DNA of 64,000 bases, from contig NZ_PEEX01000001.1 of NCBI RefSeq assembly GCF_002754245.1, forward strand, positions 4,940,001-5,004,000, in the 5' to 3' direction. Under the pieces are notes generated by a model that had not been told where the DNA came from, ran no database searches, and saw nothing but the letters and a program-made list of their open reading frames with translations. The translations under genes were made by a program, and so were the position numbers. Position 1 is the first letter of the stretch. Every line of letters starts with the position of its first letter. The stretch comes from Chryseobacterium sp. 52 (lineage in GTDB: Bacteria > Bacteroidota > Bacteroidia > Flavobacteriales > Weeksellaceae). This document shows positions 61,755 to 64,000 of this stretch, piece by piece.

Positions 61755-62036
61755 TAAAATTGAGGAACTGATATACCAGAAAAACAACATTCTTTAAATA
61801 TCCTTATTAAAAGCTTAATAATTCATTCATTAAATAGTATATTTTTAATCAAAATAAATATTAATATTAAAAATATCCAATAACAAAAACAAGGATCTGT
61901 TCCATATTACTATTTAATTTCTCAATATGAATTTCATTTTTAAGCCCGAATGCCTGAAACAGGACACAGCTATGAATCATTATAATCCGTTTTTAATGAA
62001 AGTTTTCAATTTCAGTTAACAGAGCCCAATATAAAA
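61755..62036. other. Gene-free stretch upstream of the Crp/Fnr gene
   Basis: I find no convincing gene here. A 30-codon frame at 61927-62019 (plus strand) has no recognisable pattern. The AT-rich part near 61800-61880 (many TTAAAA and AATATT) may contain binding sites for the divergent or upstream genes. Confidence 0.5.
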
Positions 62037-62062
62037 AATGCCCCGGTAAAAACCGGGGCATT
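62037..62062 (-). terminator. Terminator of the DUF3467/rpoC unit
   Basis: AATGCCCCGGT pairs perfectly with ACCGGGGCATT. A-residues on the left give a T-run after the stem on the minus strand. It ends the rpo transcript 22 nt past the DUF3467 stop codon. Confidence 0.85.
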
Positions 62063-62084
62063 CTAATTTATGATAAGAAAAATC

Positions 62085-62390
62085 TTATGCTTGTACGTTG
62101 TTTCCTCCTAATACGAAAGGCTCAACTTCTTTGATTTCTCCGAATTGCTGCTCATAGTTAGCAATGTTCTGTTGAAGAGCAGATAATACTCTTTTAGCAT
62201 GAAGTGGAGCAAGAATGATTCTTGATCTTACTTTAGCTTGCTGTACCCCCGGCATTAACTGGATGAAATCTACTACGAACTCAGATGGAGAGTGGTTTAC
62301 CAATGCTAGGTTAGCATAAACTCCAGCAGCTACCATTTCGTTCAATTCGATGTTGATGTTTCCGTCTTGTGGATTTTGATTGTTGTCCAT
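62085..62390 (-). CDS. DUF3467 small protein
   Basis: The protein has 101 residues from the ATG at 62390, with MDNNQNPQDGNINIELNEMVAAGVYANLALVNHSPSEFVVDFIQ at the start and QAKVRSRIILAPLHAKRVLSALQQNIANYEQQFG later. This family is encoded immediately downstream of rpoC in many Bacteroidota and may be a regulator or a structural partner of RNA polymerase; the function is not known. It lies 87 nt behind the rpoC stop. Confidence 0.9.
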   Translation of the reverse strand: MDNNQNPQDGNINIELNEMVAAGVYANLALVNHSPSEFVVDFIQLMPGVQQAKVRSRIILAPLHAKRVLSALQQNIANYEQQFGEIKEVEPFVLGGNNVQA

Positions 62391-62477
62391 TGTTATAAAA
62401 TATGTTTTTAAAATTCGAAATTTGAGATTGTGAAAATATAAAAATAAATCCAAACCTCAAATTTCAAATCATTAATT

Positions 62478-64000
62478 TTAGTTAAGGTCTTCGAATTCTT
62501 TCTTAGAACCTACAATTACATTCTGGTATTCTTTAAGACCTGTACCTGCAGGGATTCTGTGTCCTACAATTACATTTTCTTTAAGACCACTTAAGAAGTC
62601 TACTTTACCAGCTACTGCTGCTTCGTTTAGAACTTTAGTAGTTTCCTGGAATGATGCTGCAGACATGAATGATTTAGTCTGAAGAGCTGCTCTTGTAATA
62701 CCCTGAAGTACAGGCGTTGCTGTAGCAGGTAAAGCTTCTCTTACTTCAACTAAAGCCTGATCTTCACGCTTCAATTTAGAGTTTTCGTCTCTTAAATCTC
62801 TTGCAGTAATCATCTGACCTGGCTTGAATTCTTTAGAATCACCAGCTTCAACAACTACTTTAAGACCGAATACTCTGTTGTTTTCTTCCAAGAAGTCAAA
62901 TTTATGCTCTAATGCACCTTCAAGGAACTGAGTATCACCTCCATCTACGATAGATACTTTTGTCATCATCTGTCTTACGATGATTTCGAAGTGCTTATCG
63001 TCGATTTTTACCCCCTGAAGACGGTAAACTTCCTGAATTTCATTGACTAAATATTCCTGAACGGCAGTTGGGCCTTTAATTCTTAAGATATCGTCCGGAG
63101 TGATTGAACCGTCAGAAAGTGGCGAACCAGCTCTTACGAAGTCATTCTCCTGAACCAAGATCTGATTAGAAAGTTTTACTAAGTAAATCTTTCTTTCACC
63201 AGTTTTTGCTTCAACGATCAATTCTCTGTTACCTCTCTTAATTTTTCCGTAAGAAACTACCCCGTCGATTTCAGTAACCACCGCTGGGTTTGAAGGGTTT
63301 CTTGCTTCGAATAGTTCGGTAACTCTCGGAAGACCTCCGGTGATATCCCCTGCTTTTGCAGATTTTCTTGGGATTTTGATTAAGACTTTACCAGCCTTAA
63401 TTTTTTCACCATCGTTTACCATTAAGTGGGCTCCTACCGGTAAGTTGTAACCTTTCTGCTCAACTCCTTTAGAATCTACCACCTTCAGGGTAGGTACGGC
63501 TTTCTTATTTCTAGATTCAGAGATTACTTTCTCTTCAAATCCTGTTTGCTCATCAATTTCAAGCTGGAATGAAATACCCTGGATAATATCCTCGTATTCT
63601 ACTTTACCAGCAGTTTCAGCAATAATTACCGCGTTGTACGGATCCCATTTTGCAATAAGATCACCTTTCTTCACTTTATCACCAGGCTTAACGACTAACT
63701 GAGAACCGTAAGGTACGTTAGCAATCATCATTGGTGTTCTCAGCTCATTATCGGTAACCAATCTGAATTCTGTTGTACGAGAAACTACTACCTCGGCAGT
63801 ATTACCGTTTTCGTCTTCAGAAGTAATTGTTCTTACTTCGTCCAATTCTACGATACCATCTCTTCTTGCAACAATAGATGGGTTTTCTGAAACGTTCGTG
63901 GATACACCCCCCTGGTGGAAAGTTCTCAACGTAAGCTGAGTACCTGGTTCCCCAATTGACTGTGCTCCAATAACCCCTACTGCTTCACCCATGTGGATCA
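62478..64000 (-). CDS. rpoC: RNA polymerase beta' subunit, C-terminal part (incomplete)
   Basis: The last 507 codons or so of rpoC run to the right edge of the window, where the 5' end is cut off. [28 protein letters not shown] at the left end of this fragment is the conserved block of the catalytic subunit's trigger-loop region. A long sandwich-barrel insertion follows, typical for beta' of Bacteroidota ([33 protein letters not shown]). The C-terminus has [14 protein letters not shown]. The gene is coded on the minus strand with DUF3467 behind it. Confidence 0.98.
   Translation of the reverse strand, partial: IHMGEAVGVIGAQSIGEPGTQLTLRTFHQGGVSTNVSENPSIVARRDGIVELDEVRTITSEDENGNTAEVVVSRTTEFRLVTDNELRTPMMIANVPYGSQLVVKPGDKVKKGDLIAKWDPYNAVIIAETAGKVEYEDIIQGISFQLEIDEQTGFEEKVISESRNKKAVPTLKVVDSKGVEQKGYNLPVGAHLMVNDGEKIKAGKVLIKIPRKSAKAGDITGGLPRVTELFEARNPSNPAVVTEIDGVVSYGKIKRGNRELIVEAKTGERKIYLVKLSNQILVQENDFVRAGSPLSDGSITPDDILRIKGPTAVQEYLVNEIQEVYRLQGVKIDDKHFEIIVRQMMTKVSIVDGGDTQFLEGALEHKFDFLEENNRVFGLKVVVEAGDSKEFKPGQMITARDLRDENSKLKREDQALVEVREALPATATPVLQGITRAALQTKSFMSAASFQETTKVLNEAAVAGKVDFLSGLKENVIVGHRIPAGTGLKEYQNVIVGSKKEFEDLN

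Noticed and set aside
61927..62019. 30-codon plus-strand frame upstream of the Crp/Fnr gene
   Set aside because: No homology pattern, no promoter and no conserved residues. It lies in the gap between two minus-strand units.
1..64000. CRISPR arrays, tRNA/rRNA genes, transposases or prophage modules
   Set aside because: I looked for direct repeats with spacers, cloverleaf-like ends, transposase motifs and phage genes and found none. The absence is judged by eye and small RNA genes could be missed.

Overview
The window looks like a piece of chromosome from a flavobacterium of the Chryseobacterium type (Weeksellaceae). The DNA is AT-rich. Promoters resemble the Bacteroidota consensus (TTTG or TTG, about 19-23 nt, TANNTTTG). 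Four exported proteins end in type IX secretion (T9SS) type A sorting domains. Families typical of the group are present (DUF2157/DUF4401/GDYXXLXY, DUF5777, DUF3467 beside rpoC, DUF4919), as is a very short Cys-rich bacteriocin-like peptide gene. I see no tRNA, rRNA, CRISPR array or intact insertion sequence.

Left part (1-20 kb): a structured repeat of about 230 nt, then an unusual M4 protease that appears to carry its own emfourin-like inhibitor domain, then orphan membrane and cytosolic genes, an M48 protease, a SUKH protein and a tight four-gene operon (DUF2157, DUF4401, GDYXXLXY, DUF2461). An accessory stretch follows: two gene remnants, a membrane LytTR regulator beside a dioxygenase/thioredoxin-like fusion lipoprotein, a DinB-like protein, a rifamycin ADP-ribosyltransferase (arr), a beta-lactamase-fold serine hydrolase, a TPR protein, a GNAT, a DUF2310 protein and a new-looking secreted zincin.

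Middle (20-41 kb): a TetR regulator with a perfect 20-bp operator and a SASA-type esterase; a beta-propeller protein; T9SS cargo proteins; an FMN riboswitch in front of ribB; a two-component system followed by a porin and an MHS-type MFS carrier, with an 11-nt-spaced direct repeat in front of the porin; and an operon of secreted hydrolase, ECF sigma factor, probable membrane anti-sigma factor and methyltransferase.

Right part (41-64 kb): mostly housekeeping (ABC exporter, truA, lpxK, purine nucleoside phosphorylase, dinB, GH13 amylase), then an AraC regulator divergent from a cupin/alcohol dehydrogenase pair, with the Cys-rich peptide gene downstream of the AraC gene. Next come HxlR and NmrA genes sharing one operator, a phosphodiesterase, and the most system-like locus of the window. 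That locus is a Crp-type regulator followed by a nearly gapless five-gene operon: DUF5777 beta-barrel, c-type cytochrome lipoprotein, YceI, ankyrin protein and a T9SS-exported DOMON protein with candidate heme ligands. A good CRP-like box (TGTGA-N6-TCACC) sits about 43 nt upstream of the predicted start of transcription. I infer a regulated cell-envelope electron-transfer or redox module. The window ends inside rpoC, with DUF3467 beside it.
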